DNA from: Methanosarcina horonobensis HB-1 = JCM 15518
GTDB lineage: Archaea; Halobacteriota; Methanosarcinia; Methanosarcinales; Methanosarcinaceae
Assembly (NCBI RefSeq): GCF_000970285.1
Contig: NZ_CP009516.1
Span: 2,211,036-2,275,035 of the forward strand
Length of the DNA: 64,000 bases
Direction: 5' to 3'
The notes beneath the pieces are model-generated. The model did not search any database. It was not told the origin of the DNA and saw only the letters and a list, made by a program, of their open reading frames with translations. Positions within the stretch are counted from its first letter, which is position 1. The number at the start of each line of letters is the position of its first letter. A program made the position numbers and the translations under genes. Of the stretch, positions 17,948-27,179 are shown piece by piece.

Positions 17948-18656
17948 AGAACATGCTCCACATTTCAACGCTCCCTCCAAGCTATTAAACAAATCTGAAA
18001 TTACACCTATCCTACATCAATTGGTATTATTATCTGCGTTACCAGTAGCAGGATTAGAAACAGATTTTGCTATCGACTCAACCGGATTTAGAATTACTAC
18101 ATTTAACGTATATACTGAGACAAAATACGGAAACGAAGGAACATAATTGGTTGAAAGCTCATATGTGTATAGGAGCGAAGACAAACATAGTAACTGCGGT
18201 TATAATCACTGATGGAAATAGTAATGATTCTCCTCATTTCTGCCCGCTGATTAAACAAACATCTTAAGGATTCACAATCAATGAAGTTTCTGCTGATTTA
18301 GCTTATTCATCAAGAAATAATCTTGAATTGGTAGATAATGTTGGAGGAACGCCGTATATTCCTTTTAAGAAAAATGCAACTGGAAAGCTAGCAGGATCGT
18401 CTATGTGGAAGAAGATGTATCATTATTTCCAGCTTAACAGAGATGAATTCTTAAAGCATTATCATAAGAGAGGTAATATTGAATCTACAAATGCAGCATT
18501 AAGAGGAAGTTTGGAGAGACTTTGAAGTCTAAAAATAGAATTGCTCAGGAAAATGAGTTATTGGCTAAGATTGTAGCTTATAATTTAACTGTGGTGATCC
18601 ATGAAATATATGAGAATGAGATTAATCCAGAGTTTTTACAAGTGAAGGGCTTGTGA
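17948..18656 (+). pseudogene. Decayed DDE transposase (insertion sequence remnant)
   Basis: Reads across two frames as a transposase C-terminal two thirds: 'FAIDSTGFRITTFNVYTETK', then after a frameshift near 18120-18146 'HNWLKAHMCIGAKTNIVTAV', a premature TAA at 18265, 'GGTPYIPFKKNATGK', 'KRGNIESTNAALRGS', a second frameshift near 18515 and 'GETLKSKNRIAQENELLAKI' to the stop at 18654. 'DSTGF', 'KAH', 'ADLAYSSR' and the terminal E-region fit an IS4/IS5-like DDE enzyme. The N-terminus and terminal repeats are missing. It cannot be active. Confidence 0.85.
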
Positions 18657-18739
18657 TGTAATTGAAAGTGGAAAATAAGTGAATTATATTGATTCTAATG
18701 CAAGTACGAGAAAAAAATGAATTAATTTTTAAAATTAAT

Positions 18740-19570
18740 TCATCTCCATTGAACATTTTCTTTTAATTCATATAAAATTGGCAACATATCTTTCATAGTT
18801 AGTTGGTTACAGCTTGAACGTTCTAAGCTTTTAAATGCATTTCTAACGATTTCGTTTGATTCTCCAAGAATATTTTGACATTTAAGTAAAGCCACTTGTA
18901 TCTCAGGAAATATCGATTTTTCATATTCACGTTTAGTTTTTTCAAAATTTTCCATCATGTTTTTTGTGTAATCATTCCAATTAATCTCGTTTCTCTCAAA
19001 TCTATTCCTTAAATCATAATCAATTGAATTGCATACCAAAAGTTGATCTAAAAAACTGTTAAGACTCCTAATCGCAATAATTAAGTCGTCAATTGTAGAT
19101 TGTTTAAAATCATCGTCTACTGAATTACTTACTGCCCTTAATTCTGCTTCTTTTTTCCATGATTGTAATACTTTTATTGTAGCCCAATCAGGCTCACTAT
19201 CTATTATTTTGTGGCATCTTAGACATAACCATATTCCATTATTTGGATGTTTTCTATCTTCCGAGTTCATTTCAGGATCTGCTCTAGGACCATTTACCCG
19301 GCTGGCCGATACAATATGGGAAGCCTGACCTACTTCGTCCCATCTATACGGATCGTTGATTTTGGGTTTTAAAGTATACCTTCTGCATGTTGGATTCGAG
19401 CAAATATAATTAACTCTCATTGCGATACTTTTTTTAGTCGCAGGAGTAAAATCATCTCGATCCTCTTTGCCCATCAAACGCGCCAACCAATCTTTTATCT
19501 TATTCAATAAATTACAGATTAATTGGAGTATGTTATCTAATTCTTTAAACAAGTATTCATTTAATCTCAT
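18740..19570 (-). CDS. HNH endonuclease domain protein
   Basis: 276 residues. Residues about 1-40 are helical; the HNH/zinc module runs from about 48 to 140: Cys57-x4-Cys62 ('YICSNPTC'), 'GQASHIVSA' with His85, 'HPNNGIWLCLRCHKIID' with Cys116, Cys119 and His120, then 'LQSWKKEAE'. The C-terminal half is charged and helical without known family. HNH proteins of this shape act as standalone DNases, sometimes in phage defence; neither target nor partner is visible. AT-rich composition and an IS remnant next door suggest horizontal gain. Confidence 0.82.
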   Translation of the reverse strand: MRLNEYLFKELDNILQLICNLLNKIKDWLARLMGKEDRDDFTPATKKSIAMRVNYICSNPTCRRYTLKPKINDPYRWDEVGQASHIVSASRVNGPRADPEMNSEDRKHPNNGIWLCLRCHKIIDSEPDWATIKVLQSWKKEAELRAVSNSVDDDFKQSTIDDLIIAIRSLNSFLDQLLVCNSIDYDLRNRFERNEINWNDYTKNMMENFEKTKREYEKSIFPEIQVALLKCQNILGESNEIVRNAFKSLERSSCNQLTMKDMLPILYELKENVQWR

Positions 19571-19680
19571 CTAAATCTGCCTCTATGACTAAAAAATAAC
19601 ATTAACTTTTTTAATATTTTATTTATTTTATAGTACAATTTGCCGACGCCTACAGAATCTCAAAAGATTAATTTTTTCAT

Positions 19681-19742
19681 TTTGCACCTAAAGTTCATAA
19701 TCTGCACCTGAACTCAGGCAAAAATAGGACTTTAGGTGCAAA
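19681..19742. promoter_or_regulatory. Perfect 14-bp inverted repeat upstream of the trp operon
   Basis: TTTGCACCTAAAGT at 19681-19694 is exactly mirrored by ACTTTAGGTGCAAA at 19729-19742. A third half-site, TGCACCTGAA, lies between them at 19703. The element ends about 20 bases before the TATA box at 19761, where an archaeal activator or repressor could act. It could instead be the terminator region of nothing obvious upstream, since the HNH gene points away. Confidence 0.6.
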
Positions 19743-19757
19743 GCCTTCTTGTCCAAA

Positions 19758-19820
19758 ACCTTTTTATACCAAGTACGTTATTAGACATTGTTGTACACAA
19801 ATATACACCAGTGATAATTA
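19758..19820 (+). promoter_or_regulatory. trp promoter: TATA box and TGTACA site
   Basis: TTTTTATACC at 19761-19770 is a TATA box. TGTACA at 19792-19797 (TTGTACACAA) lies about 28 bases downstream, at the expected transcription start. Known: the Methanothermobacter repressor TrpY binds TRP boxes with the core TGTACA in trp promoters. A site over the start point would block initiation when tryptophan is ample. That a TrpY-like protein acts here is inference; no such gene is in the window. Confidence 0.55.
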
Positions 19821-20624
19821 ATGCACGATTCTATCCTCCACATTCTCAACACAACAAAGACTCGTATCCAGGCTTTTGGACCCGATATCCATAAAGAAGA
19901 ACCGCAGCCTCAGTTCCAGAAAAGGGACTTTATTGCTGCAATTGCAGCTGCAAGGGCAGAAGGTCGGGCGCCTGTAATTGCAGAGGTCAAGCCCGCATCC
20001 CCGGGGAAGAGTTTCAGGGAAATTTCGCCGGCAGCAGCTGCTGAGCTTGCATGGGAAATGGAGGAAGCAGGTGCAGTTGCAATTTCTGTCCTTACCGAAC
20101 CGGGAGTATTTCGGGGCTCGCTCGAAAACCTGAAAGAAGTCAGGAAAACAGTGTGTCTGCCTGTTCTCAGGAAGGATTTCGTTATTGACAGGGTGCAGCT
20201 TGAAGAAGAGGGGAGCGATCTTGTGCTCCTGATTGCAGGCATCCTGGGGAAAGAACTTGGGGCATTTGTCGAGCTTGCCATTGAAAAAGGGTTTGAGCCT
20301 CTGGTTGAGGTGCATAGCAGGGAAGAACTTAAACTTGCCCTGGAAACCAGTACAAGAGTAATAGGGATAAATAACCGGAATTTCGAGACCCTTAAAATTG
20401 ACCTGGCTACCACGGAAGAGCTTGCGCCTTTTATCCGGGAATATGACCTTGACCATGGGACCAGCCACATTATTGTAAGCGAGAGTGGCATGAATAGTTC
20501 CAGTGATGTCAGGAGAGTAATGCAGGCCGGGGCGGACGCTGTGCTTATAGGGTCTGCACTTATGGAAAGCGACTCTGTTTTTGAAAAAACTAAAGAATTC
20601 GTCCAGAGCTTTTGCTGGCGTTAA
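19821..20624 (+). CDS. trpC: Indole-3-glycerol-phosphate synthase
   Basis: 267 residues, a full TrpC barrel. Seen: 'VIAEVKPASPGKSF' near 50 (the EVK-x-SPS phosphate and catalytic Lys loop), 'VLTEPGVFRGSLENL' near 92, 'VLRKDFVID' near 115, 'VGINNRNFETLKID' as IGINNRNF near 187 and 'VSESGMNSSSDVRRVMQAGA' near 220. It closes carboxyphenylamino-deoxyribulose phosphate to indole-glycerol phosphate. First gene of the trp operon, 237 bases before trpB; ATG 24 bases past the TGTACA site, so the leader is short. Confidence 0.97.
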   Translation: MHDSILHILNTTKTRIQAFGPDIHKEEPQPQFQKRDFIAAIAAARAEGRAPVIAEVKPASPGKSFREISPAAAAELAWEMEEAGAVAISVLTEPGVFRGSLENLKEVRKTVCLPVLRKDFVIDRVQLEEEGSDLVLLIAGILGKELGAFVELAIEKGFEPLVEVHSREELKLALETSTRVIGINNRNFETLKIDLATTEELAPFIREYDLDHGTSHIIVSESGMNSSSDVRRVMQAGADAVLIGSALMESDSVFEKTKEFVQSFCWR

Positions 20625-20861
20625 TAACTGCTTTTCTTTGACTTCGAGGGGTTTTCAGCCTGCAAAATAGGGTTGAAAAGTCTGTTTTCATTTCAAAACT
20701 AAGGACATAATTCTGTTTCACAAAATCATAAACAATGGGATCAGAAATTAGGAAACTAAGGGTTAATAGAACCTAAATAGAAAATTTAGGGATCAATAAG
20801 TTAGAAATCAGGGAATTACAACTCAATAAACCAGAAATCAAGAGATAAGGGAGTAATCAAA
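20625..20861 (+). other. trpC-trpB spacer with imperfect repeats
   Basis: 237 bases, the only long gap in the operon. 'AGAAATYAGGRA'-like units recur at about 20740, 20800 and 20832, and AAGGGAG precedes the TTG start of trpB. No hairpin with a T-run, leader peptide or promoter is obvious, so I read it as a drifted spacer that may nevertheless hold an internal promoter. Confidence 0.35.
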
Positions 20862-22073
20862 TTGGCAGGAACTACAATTTTAGAATTACAGGTAAAAGGA
20901 AAGTACGGGAAATACGGAGGGCAGTACGTGCCAGAAGTCCTCATGCCGGCTCTGGAAGAGCTCGAGGAAGGGTATGAGAGATACAAAAATGACCCAGAAT
21001 TTCTTGCAGAACTTGACCACTACCTGAAGGATTTTGCAGGCAGAGAGACTCCTCTTTACCTTGCCCGAAACCTGAGCAAAAAATACGGGACAAAGATCTA
21101 CCTCAAAAGGGAAGACCTTGTGCACGGAGGAGCCCACAAGTTAAACAATGCCATAGGACAGGCCCTTCTTGCGAAATATATGGGAAAAACCAGGCTGATT
21201 GCAGAAACAGGGGCAGGACAGCACGGGACTGCAACTGCAATGGCAGGGGCAAACCTGGGGTTTGAAACCGTTGTCTACATGGGAGCAAAAGATGTCAAAC
21301 GCCAGCAGATGAACGCATACAGAATGGAACTCATGGGCACAGAGGTAAAACCCGTAGAAACAGGTTCAAAAACCCTTAAGGACGCAATCAATGAGGCTTT
21401 CAGAGACTGGGTTACAAACATAGGAAACACCCACTACCTCATAGGATCGGTTGTGGGTCCCCATCCCTATCCGATGATTGTAAGGGACTTTCAGAGTGTT
21501 ATAGGGCGTGAGGTAAAGGAACAGGCAATGGAAAAAGAAGGCAGGCTTCCCGATACAATCATTGCCTGTGCAGGAGGTGGGAGCAATGCGATGGGAACTT
21601 TCTATCCCTTTATCGAAGACAGAGAGGTCAGGCTGATTGCCGTAGAAGCCGGGGGAAAAGCCTTGAAATGTACGGAAAAGGCAGCTCTTCACTCGGCTTC
21701 TCTCTGCGCTGGAGAAGAAGGGATCCTTCACGGAGCAAGGACAAAGGTCCTGCAGGATAAAAACGGGCAGATCCTTGAATCAGAATCCGTGTCAGCAGGG
21801 CTTGACTACTCGGGAGTAGGACCTGAGCTGGCTGCCCTGGCTGAAAGCGGTAGGGTTACAGCTCGTTATGTAACGGATGACGAAGCACTTGAAGCTTTTA
21901 ACGAACTGAGCCGGCATGAAGGAATCATTCCTGCTCTTGAATCTTCGCATGCCCTTGCATACCTGAAAAAAGCGTCAGAAGCAGGAGAGCTTGGAGAGTT
22001 TGTGGTAGTAAACCTCTCAGGAAGAGGGGACAAAGATCTGGAAACCGTACTGAGCCTGAAGAGAGGGATCTGA
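20862..22073 (+). CDS. trpB: Tryptophan synthase beta chain
   Basis: 403 residues from TTG 20862 behind AAGGGAG. '[20 protein letters not shown]' begins the conserved part; Lys93 in '[13 protein letters not shown]' forms the Schiff base with PLP; '[12 protein letters not shown]' near 110, '[12 protein letters not shown]' as [12 protein letters not shown] near 232 bind the phosphate, and 'LSGRGDKDL' ends the domain. This is the TrpB1 type that pairs with TrpA. It condenses indole with serine. trpA starts one base past its stop region, so the two subunits are made together. Confidence 0.97.
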   Translation: MAGTTILELQVKGKYGKYGGQYVPEVLMPALEELEEGYERYKNDPEFLAELDHYLKDFAGRETPLYLARNLSKKYGTKIYLKREDLVHGGAHKLNNAIGQALLAKYMGKTRLIAETGAGQHGTATAMAGANLGFETVVYMGAKDVKRQQMNAYRMELMGTEVKPVETGSKTLKDAINEAFRDWVTNIGNTHYLIGSVVGPHPYPMIVRDFQSVIGREVKEQAMEKEGRLPDTIIACAGGGSNAMGTFYPFIEDREVRLIAVEAGGKALKCTEKAALHSASLCAGEEGILHGARTKVLQDKNGQILESESVSAGLDYSGVGPELAALAESGRVTARYVTDDEALEAFNELSRHEGIIPALESSHALAYLKKASEAGELGEFVVVNLSGRGDKDLETVLSLKRGI

Positions 22074-22074
22074 A

Positions 22075-22893
22075 ATGAGGACTGAACTTAGGGCAATTGA
22101 ACTTAAAAGGCAAAAAATCTCCGAAAAATTCGATGAACTCAAGAAGAAAAAAGAAGGGGCCCTGATTGGCTATGTGATGGCAGGAGACCCCTCTGTTGAG
22201 GCAACCTTCGGGATTGTAAAGGCTCTGGCAGAAGGGGGAGCAGATATAATCGAGCTTGGATTCCCGTTCTCTGACCCTGTGGCTGACGGGCCGACAATAC
22301 AGGTCGCAGGACAGAGGGCACTTGCAGCAGGCATGGATATTGAGCGCTATTTCGAACTTGTCAGATCCCTTGACGTTGAAGTTCCTCTTGTGTGCATGAC
22401 ATACTACAACCCCGTGTTCAGGTACGGAGTGGAAAAATTTGTGGAAAATGCCGCAGAAGCCGGAATCAGCGGACTGATAATACCCGATATCCCGGTAGAA
22501 GAAGCAGCTGACCTGAAGACAAGCTGTAATACATATGGGCTTGACCTGATCTTTCTGGTCGCACCTACCACAACCGACGCAAGGATCCGGAAGATTCTGC
22601 AGAAAGGTTCGGGCTTTATCTACCTCGTATCAAGGCTCGGGGTTACGGGAGCAAGAGACGATGTTGCAGGCTCAACAAAAGAACTGCTTGCCAGGGTAAA
22701 GACAGATATTCCGAAAGCTGTGGGTTTTGGGATTTCGACAGGAAAGCAGGCTGCCGAAGTTAGAAAAGCCGGGGCGGATGGTGTAATTGTAGGCTCGGCT
22801 TTTGTCAGGATCGTCGAAGAAGGAAAAGACGTAAACGAAAGGCTGGAAGCCCTTGCAAGGGAACTCAAATCCGGCATACTTGAAGCAAATTGA
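22075..22893 (+). CDS. trpA: Tryptophan synthase alpha chain
   Basis: 272 residues. Catalytic Glu60 and Asp71 lie in 'IIELGFPFSDPVADGPTIQ'; 'YYNPVFRYGVEKF' near 106, 'GLIIPDIPVEE' near 137, 'YLVSRLGVTGARD' near 185 and 'GFGISTGKQA' near 220 are in the family order. It cleaves indole-glycerol phosphate to indole, which is channelled to TrpB. The N-terminus is about 11 residues longer than in enteric TrpA; a start further in is possible but the ATG at 22075 sits immediately after trpB, as expected for coupling. Confidence 0.97.
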   Translation: MRTELRAIELKRQKISEKFDELKKKKEGALIGYVMAGDPSVEATFGIVKALAEGGADIIELGFPFSDPVADGPTIQVAGQRALAAGMDIERYFELVRSLDVEVPLVCMTYYNPVFRYGVEKFVENAAEAGISGLIIPDIPVEEAADLKTSCNTYGLDLIFLVAPTTTDARIRKILQKGSGFIYLVSRLGVTGARDDVAGSTKELLARVKTDIPKAVGFGISTGKQAAEVRKAGADGVIVGSAFVRIVEEGKDVNERLEALARELKSGILEAN

Positions 22894-22929
22894 AACAGGG
22901 GGACCAAAGGAGAGAAAGGAGAGAGGAAA

Positions 22930-24042
22930 ATGAAGGAAATAAAGGTATATACTAAAAAGCTGGAGGAAGGCTGTGACCTGAGTTCAGAAGAAGCCGAAGC
23001 TGCATTGGGTGAAATTCTGAGCACAGCAGAAGATGAGGAGATAGGGGCATTTCTGCTAGCTCTTAAAGCAAAAGGGGAAAAGCCGCAGGAAATTGTTGGT
23101 TTTGTAAAGGGCATGAAAAAAGCTGGCAATACTATCAGACCAAACATGCCTTTCAGGATAGTGGACACGTGCGGGACAGGAGGAGACGGACTGAATACCA
23201 TTAACGTCTCAACTGCAGCTGCAATTGTGACTGCGGCAGCCGGGGTCCCAGTAGCCAAACACGGAAACAGGGCAGCTACCTCGATGACAGGAAGTTCTGA
23301 TGTGCTCGAAGCCCTGGGAATTAAAGTGGATCTTACGCCTGAACAGGTCAGGAAGACAATAGAAAAAATAGGTATAGGCTTCATGTTTGCCCCGGTTTTC
23401 CACCCTGCAATGAAAAGGGTTGCAGGTGTCAGGAAAAAACTCGGGGTAAGGACGGTTTTCAATATCCTTGGTCCCCTGACAAATCCGGCAGGGGCAAAAG
23501 GTCAAGTTGTGGGGGTTTTTGATAAGAGCCTCTGCGAACCCATAGCTTATGCTCTTGCAGAACTCGGGACCGAACATGCTCTGGTTGTTAATGGGGAAGG
23601 AATGGATGAAATCACAAACACAGGGGAAACCTATGTTGCGGAATTAAAGAACGGAAAGGTCTCAACCTATACACTTACCCCTGAGTCCCTTGGAATGCTG
23701 CGGGCAAATCCCGAAGACGTAAAAGGAGGTACCCCGAAAGAAAACGCAAGAGACCTGCTCTGCATCTTTAAGGGCCAGAAAGGACCTAAAAGAGATCTCA
23801 TAATTCTGAATGCAGCTGCAGCTCTTTACGTGAGCGGGATTGTTGGCTCTATCAAGCAGGCAATTCCTATTGCAGAAGATGCCATAGATAGCGGAAAGGT
23901 TATGGTCAAGTTCAACCAGTTCCGGACTTTTACCGGTAGTTTTTACGAAAAGGATAAAAAACAGGGCTCTATTTCGGGAGAAGCAGCTTTATCATCTTCC
24001 CGTATATCCATGTTAAGCCCGGCTTCCGGGGAAAAGACATGA
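22930..24042 (+). CDS. trpD: Anthranilate phosphoribosyltransferase
   Basis: 370 residues. 'DTCGTGGDGLNTINVSTAAA' near 79 is the PRPP site, 'KHGNRAATSMTGSSDVLEAL' near 110 and 'VRKKLGVRTVFNILGPLTNP' near 167 follow, as in TrpD. It joins anthranilate to PRPP. AGGAGAGAAAGGAGAG precedes the ATG. A Ser-rich tail of about 25 residues after the usual end is longer than in most relatives. The last four bases overlap trpF (ATGA). Confidence 0.97.
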   Translation: MKEIKVYTKKLEEGCDLSSEEAEAALGEILSTAEDEEIGAFLLALKAKGEKPQEIVGFVKGMKKAGNTIRPNMPFRIVDTCGTGGDGLNTINVSTAAAIVTAAAGVPVAKHGNRAATSMTGSSDVLEALGIKVDLTPEQVRKTIEKIGIGFMFAPVFHPAMKRVAGVRKKLGVRTVFNILGPLTNPAGAKGQVVGVFDKSLCEPIAYALAELGTEHALVVNGEGMDEITNTGETYVAELKNGKVSTYTLTPESLGMLRANPEDVKGGTPKENARDLLCIFKGQKGPKRDLIILNAAAALYVSGIVGSIKQAIPIAEDAIDSGKVMVKFNQFRTFTGSFYEKDKKQGSISGEAALSSSRISMLSPASGEKT

Positions 24043-24743
24043 GAACAGGATTAAAAACCAGGATAAAGATCTGCGGAATGCGTAATCCTGAGGATATAGA
24101 ACTGGCAGCACTCTATGGAGCTGATGCAGTAGGATTCATAACTGAAGTCCCTGTGGAAAGCCCGAGAAAACTCGATTCGGATACTGCTGCTATCCTTATC
24201 TCAAAAGTTCCGAAATGTCTTGATTCGGTAATGGTTATGATGCCTGAAAACTCTTCCAGGGCACTGGAACTCATTGAAAAAGTAAGACCCGACATTGTTC
24301 AGATCCATTCCAGTATGTCTCCTGTCGAACTTGAGATTATAAGGGAAAAAACGGACATTCCCATAATAAAAACCCTTTCTGTACCTGCCGGGCTTGGAGC
24401 TTCTAAAGTCCAGAGCCTTATAAACCGCCTTCTTGACGAGGTCCGCAAGCTGGAAAAAAGCGGAGTTGTAGACAGCGTACTTCTGGACTCGGGGGTTGCC
24501 GGAAAAACCGGTGGTACAGGATGCATACATGATTGGGATCTAAGCCGAAGGATTGCCGAAGAAACGGAACTTCCCCTTATCCTCGCCGGCGGGCTCAAAC
24601 CCGAAAACGTTCAGGAGGCAATAAGGGTTGTTTCCCCTTATGCTGTGGACACGGCTTCAGGGGTAGAAACTTCAGGAAGAAAAGATGCTGTAAAAATCAG
24701 GAATTTTATTGAAGAAGTGAGGTGTGCCAATGCTTTCCTTTGA
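24039..24743 (+). CDS. trpF: Phosphoribosylanthranilate isomerase
   Basis: 234 residues. 'RIKICGMRNPEDIELAALYG' near 8 supplies the catalytic Cys, 'ADAVGFI' follows, 'VQIHSSMS' near 88, 'LLDSGVAGKTGGTGCIHDW' near 148 with the catalytic Asp, and 'LILAGGLKPENVQEAI' near 180. It performs the Amadori rearrangement before TrpC. It overlaps trpD by four bases and trpE by 14-20 bases, showing tight coupling. Confidence 0.96.
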   Translation: MRTGLKTRIKICGMRNPEDIELAALYGADAVGFITEVPVESPRKLDSDTAAILISKVPKCLDSVMVMMPENSSRALELIEKVRPDIVQIHSSMSPVELEIIREKTDIPIIKTLSVPAGLGASKVQSLINRLLDEVRKLEKSGVVDSVLLDSGVAGKTGGTGCIHDWDLSRRIAEETELPLILAGGLKPENVQEAIRVVSPYAVDTASGVETSGRKDAVKIRNFIEEVRCANAFL

Positions 24744-26436
24744 CATTGGAGAAGAAGAGTTTAAGAAACTTGTTTCAGGGTTCGAAAAACCGGGCCTTGT
24801 CCAGCTCCTTGCAAAAATTAATTCCGAATATTCTCCTGCCTGTTCTCCTCTCGAGCTTTACCAGGCATTGAAAAGCTTAGGGACTGCGGGTTACTCCTAC
24901 CTGCTTGAGTCCGTGGAAAAGCAGGCAAGCAAAGCAAGATATTCTTTTGTCGGAAGCGACCCCGATGCTCTGTTGGCGATAAATGACCGGAAACTTTCCC
25001 TTGAGCTCCTGAACCCGAAAGCCTCTGCTTTCTTTGAAGAGATAGTTTCAAAAGCAAAAGAAGTATGTGCAGTCGGGACAGGAGAAGCAGGAGATAAAGA
25101 CAATGAAAATAAGGAGAGTGAAGGTAAGGAAAGTGAAGGAAAGAAAACTGCAGTGCAAACTTCCCGCAGATTCATGGCTTCAATTCCAAAAGGAAAAGAC
25201 TCTTTTGACGCCCTTCGCCTGGCTTTCCCTCCGGAAAACGGAATTGAGTTCCTCAACGCAAAACGTTTTGACAGGCAGACCTTCCTTGGAGGAGCTATAG
25301 GGTACACGGCTTATGATGCAATTTATGACAGCTGGCTTGGAACTGAGAAGGATTTTGAGTCTGAAATCCCGGAACTTCAGTACCTTCTTGTCTCGAAAAG
25401 CTTTGTTTTCGACCACCTGACTGAAGAAATCTACATTGTAGTCACTCCTTTCGTAAGGCCAGGATCGGATGCGGGCAAAGTATATGAAGAAGCTCTCTCT
25501 GAGGCAGAAAAGCTTTACTCCGTAATCAAGGAAGTTTCCCTGTCCGGAGATGCCGCAAAAGCAGCAGTTTCTGGCAAGTCAACAGTATCACAATCAACAG
25601 ATTCGGGTTCACCTGTGCAGGTCTGCAGCGCTGATCGGTCTGAATTTGAAACGTCGGTACTCCAGGCGAAAGAACACATCTTTGCAGGGGATATTTTCCA
25701 GGCTGTCCTTTCCAGAAAATGCGAATTTAAACTTGAACAATCTCCGTTCGAGCTTTATATGCAGCTCAGGTCAATAAACCCAAGTCCTTACATGTATATC
25801 TTCGAGTTCGGAGACCTGGCAATCGTAGGAGCAAGCCCTGAAACCCTGCTGACCGTACATAAGCGTACTGTTATGATAAACCCTATTGCAGGTACCTGTC
25901 CGAGAGGAAAGTCAGATGCTGAAGACGAAGCCCTGGCTTCCCACATGCTCAATGATGAAAAAGAAAGGGCAGAACATGTAATGCTTGTTGACCTGGGTCG
26001 AAATGATGTCCGCATGGTCTGCGAAAGCGGTTCTGTAAAAGTATCAGGGTTTATGAAAGTCCTGAAATATTCTCATGTCCAGCACATAGAAAGCACGGTT
26101 TCCGGGACCCTCAGATCTGAATGCGACCAGTTCGATGCCTTCAGAGCAATCTTTCCTGCAGGGACCCTGTCAGGGGCTCCGAAAATCCGGGCAATGGAGA
26201 TTATTTCCGAACTTGAAACAGCTCCAAGAGGAATCTACGGCGGCGGAGTCGGGTATTACAGCTGGAACGGAGACGCTGATTTTGCAATCGTGATCAGGAC
26301 TCTGCTTATAAAGGGTAAAAAGGCTTCGGTACAGGCAGGGGCAGGAATTGTTGCGGATTCCGATCCTGCATATGAGTTCAGGGAAACTGAGAGGAAAATG
26401 GCAGCAATGCTTGCGGCTATAGGCGGAGAGAATTGA
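24730..26436 (+). CDS. trpE: Anthranilate synthase component I
   Basis: 568 residues from ATG 24730, which is 5-6 bases after GAGGTG; a GTG at 24724 would overlap that ribosome site. 'YSYLLES' at 55-61 holds the LLES motif for tryptophan feedback, 'SPYMYIFEFGDLAIVGASPE' and 'INPIAGTCPRGKSDAED' form the chorismate site, with 'HVMLVDLGRNDV' and 'FPAGTLSGAPKIRAMEI' after it. A charged Glu/Lys/Ser insert at about 116-145 is unusual. It makes anthranilate from chorismate with ammonia from TrpG, encoded 33 bases downstream. Confidence 0.97.
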   Translation: MLSFDIGEEEFKKLVSGFEKPGLVQLLAKINSEYSPACSPLELYQALKSLGTAGYSYLLESVEKQASKARYSFVGSDPDALLAINDRKLSLELLNPKASAFFEEIVSKAKEVCAVGTGEAGDKDNENKESEGKESEGKKTAVQTSRRFMASIPKGKDSFDALRLAFPPENGIEFLNAKRFDRQTFLGGAIGYTAYDAIYDSWLGTEKDFESEIPELQYLLVSKSFVFDHLTEEIYIVVTPFVRPGSDAGKVYEEALSEAEKLYSVIKEVSLSGDAAKAAVSGKSTVSQSTDSGSPVQVCSADRSEFETSVLQAKEHIFAGDIFQAVLSRKCEFKLEQSPFELYMQLRSINPSPYMYIFEFGDLAIVGASPETLLTVHKRTVMINPIAGTCPRGKSDAEDEALASHMLNDEKERAEHVMLVDLGRNDVRMVCESGSVKVSGFMKVLKYSHVQHIESTVSGTLRSECDQFDAFRAIFPAGTLSGAPKIRAMEIISELETAPRGIYGGGVGYYSWNGDADFAIVIRTLLIKGKKASVQAGAGIVADSDPAYEFRETERKMAAMLAAIGGEN

Positions 26437-26469
26437 GCTGAAATAAAAGGCTTCAGGAGGGATCTTCAG

Positions 26470-27072
26470 ATGAAAATAGTTTTCATAAATAACAAAGATT
26501 CTTTTGTATGGAATCTTGTGGATTATATCTCATATTTCGAAAAAGATACTCTGGTTCTTCCCAATACGGTTACTCTGGAAGAGTTAAGGGAAATAAAACC
26601 TGATGCGCTGGTAATTTCTCCGGGACCCGGAAATCCTTCTGACCCGAGGGATATAGGAAACTGCCTGGACATAATCAGGGAAATGGGTAGGGAAACTCCC
26701 CTTCTCGGAGTCTGCCTTGGGCACCAGGCAATCAACGTGGCATTCGGCGGACCTGTCAGGAGATGCAAAGTAGGACCTGTGCATGGGAAAAGTTCAAAGA
26801 TATGGCACACGGAATCGGCTCTCTTTACAACACTCAAAGAGCAGTTTGATGCAGGCCGCTACCATTCGCTTGAGATTGGTGAGCCAGCTCCGGGAATAAA
26901 GGTCACTGCTCGTGCAGAAGACGGAACAATTATGGCAGTAGAACATTCAGAATATCCCATCTACGGCCTGCAGTTCCACCCCGAATCGGTACTTACTCCA
27001 GAAGGTTTAAAAATAATAGAAAGATTCCTGGAAATCTCAAGGAACTTTAAGAAAAGACAACCGGCTGTTTGA
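26470..27072 (+). CDS. trpG: Anthranilate synthase component II (glutamine amidotransferase)
   Basis: 200 residues, the size of free TrpG. 'ISPGPGNPSDP' near 49, nucleophile Cys82 in 'GVCLGHQAI', 'VGPVHGKSS' near 101, 'RYHSL' near 130, and His170/Glu172 in 'GLQFHPES'. It supplies ammonia to TrpE. Last gene of the operon. After its stop, a 'GTTTGAAACAGCC' / 'GGCAG' rich stretch and T-rich DNA at 27140 may end transcription; the following gene converges. Confidence 0.97.
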   Translation: MKIVFINNKDSFVWNLVDYISYFEKDTLVLPNTVTLEELREIKPDALVISPGPGNPSDPRDIGNCLDIIREMGRETPLLGVCLGHQAINVAFGGPVRRCKVGPVHGKSSKIWHTESALFTTLKEQFDAGRYHSLEIGEPAPGIKVTARAEDGTIMAVEHSEYPIYGLQFHPESVLTPEGLKIIERFLEISRNFKKRQPAV

Positions 27073-27179
27073 AACAGCCATGAATTTTTTCTGCCTGTTG
27101 GGCAGAGAAATTTGTCCGTAATTATCAGGCAGCGAATCCGTTTTTCTTTAGTTAGCTGCCTTCTATATGCATTTAATTG

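Noticed and set aside
22620-23462. 280-codon reverse open frame across trpA/trpD
   Set aside because: Antisense to two certain trp genes; Ser/Pro/Phe-rich shadow composition.
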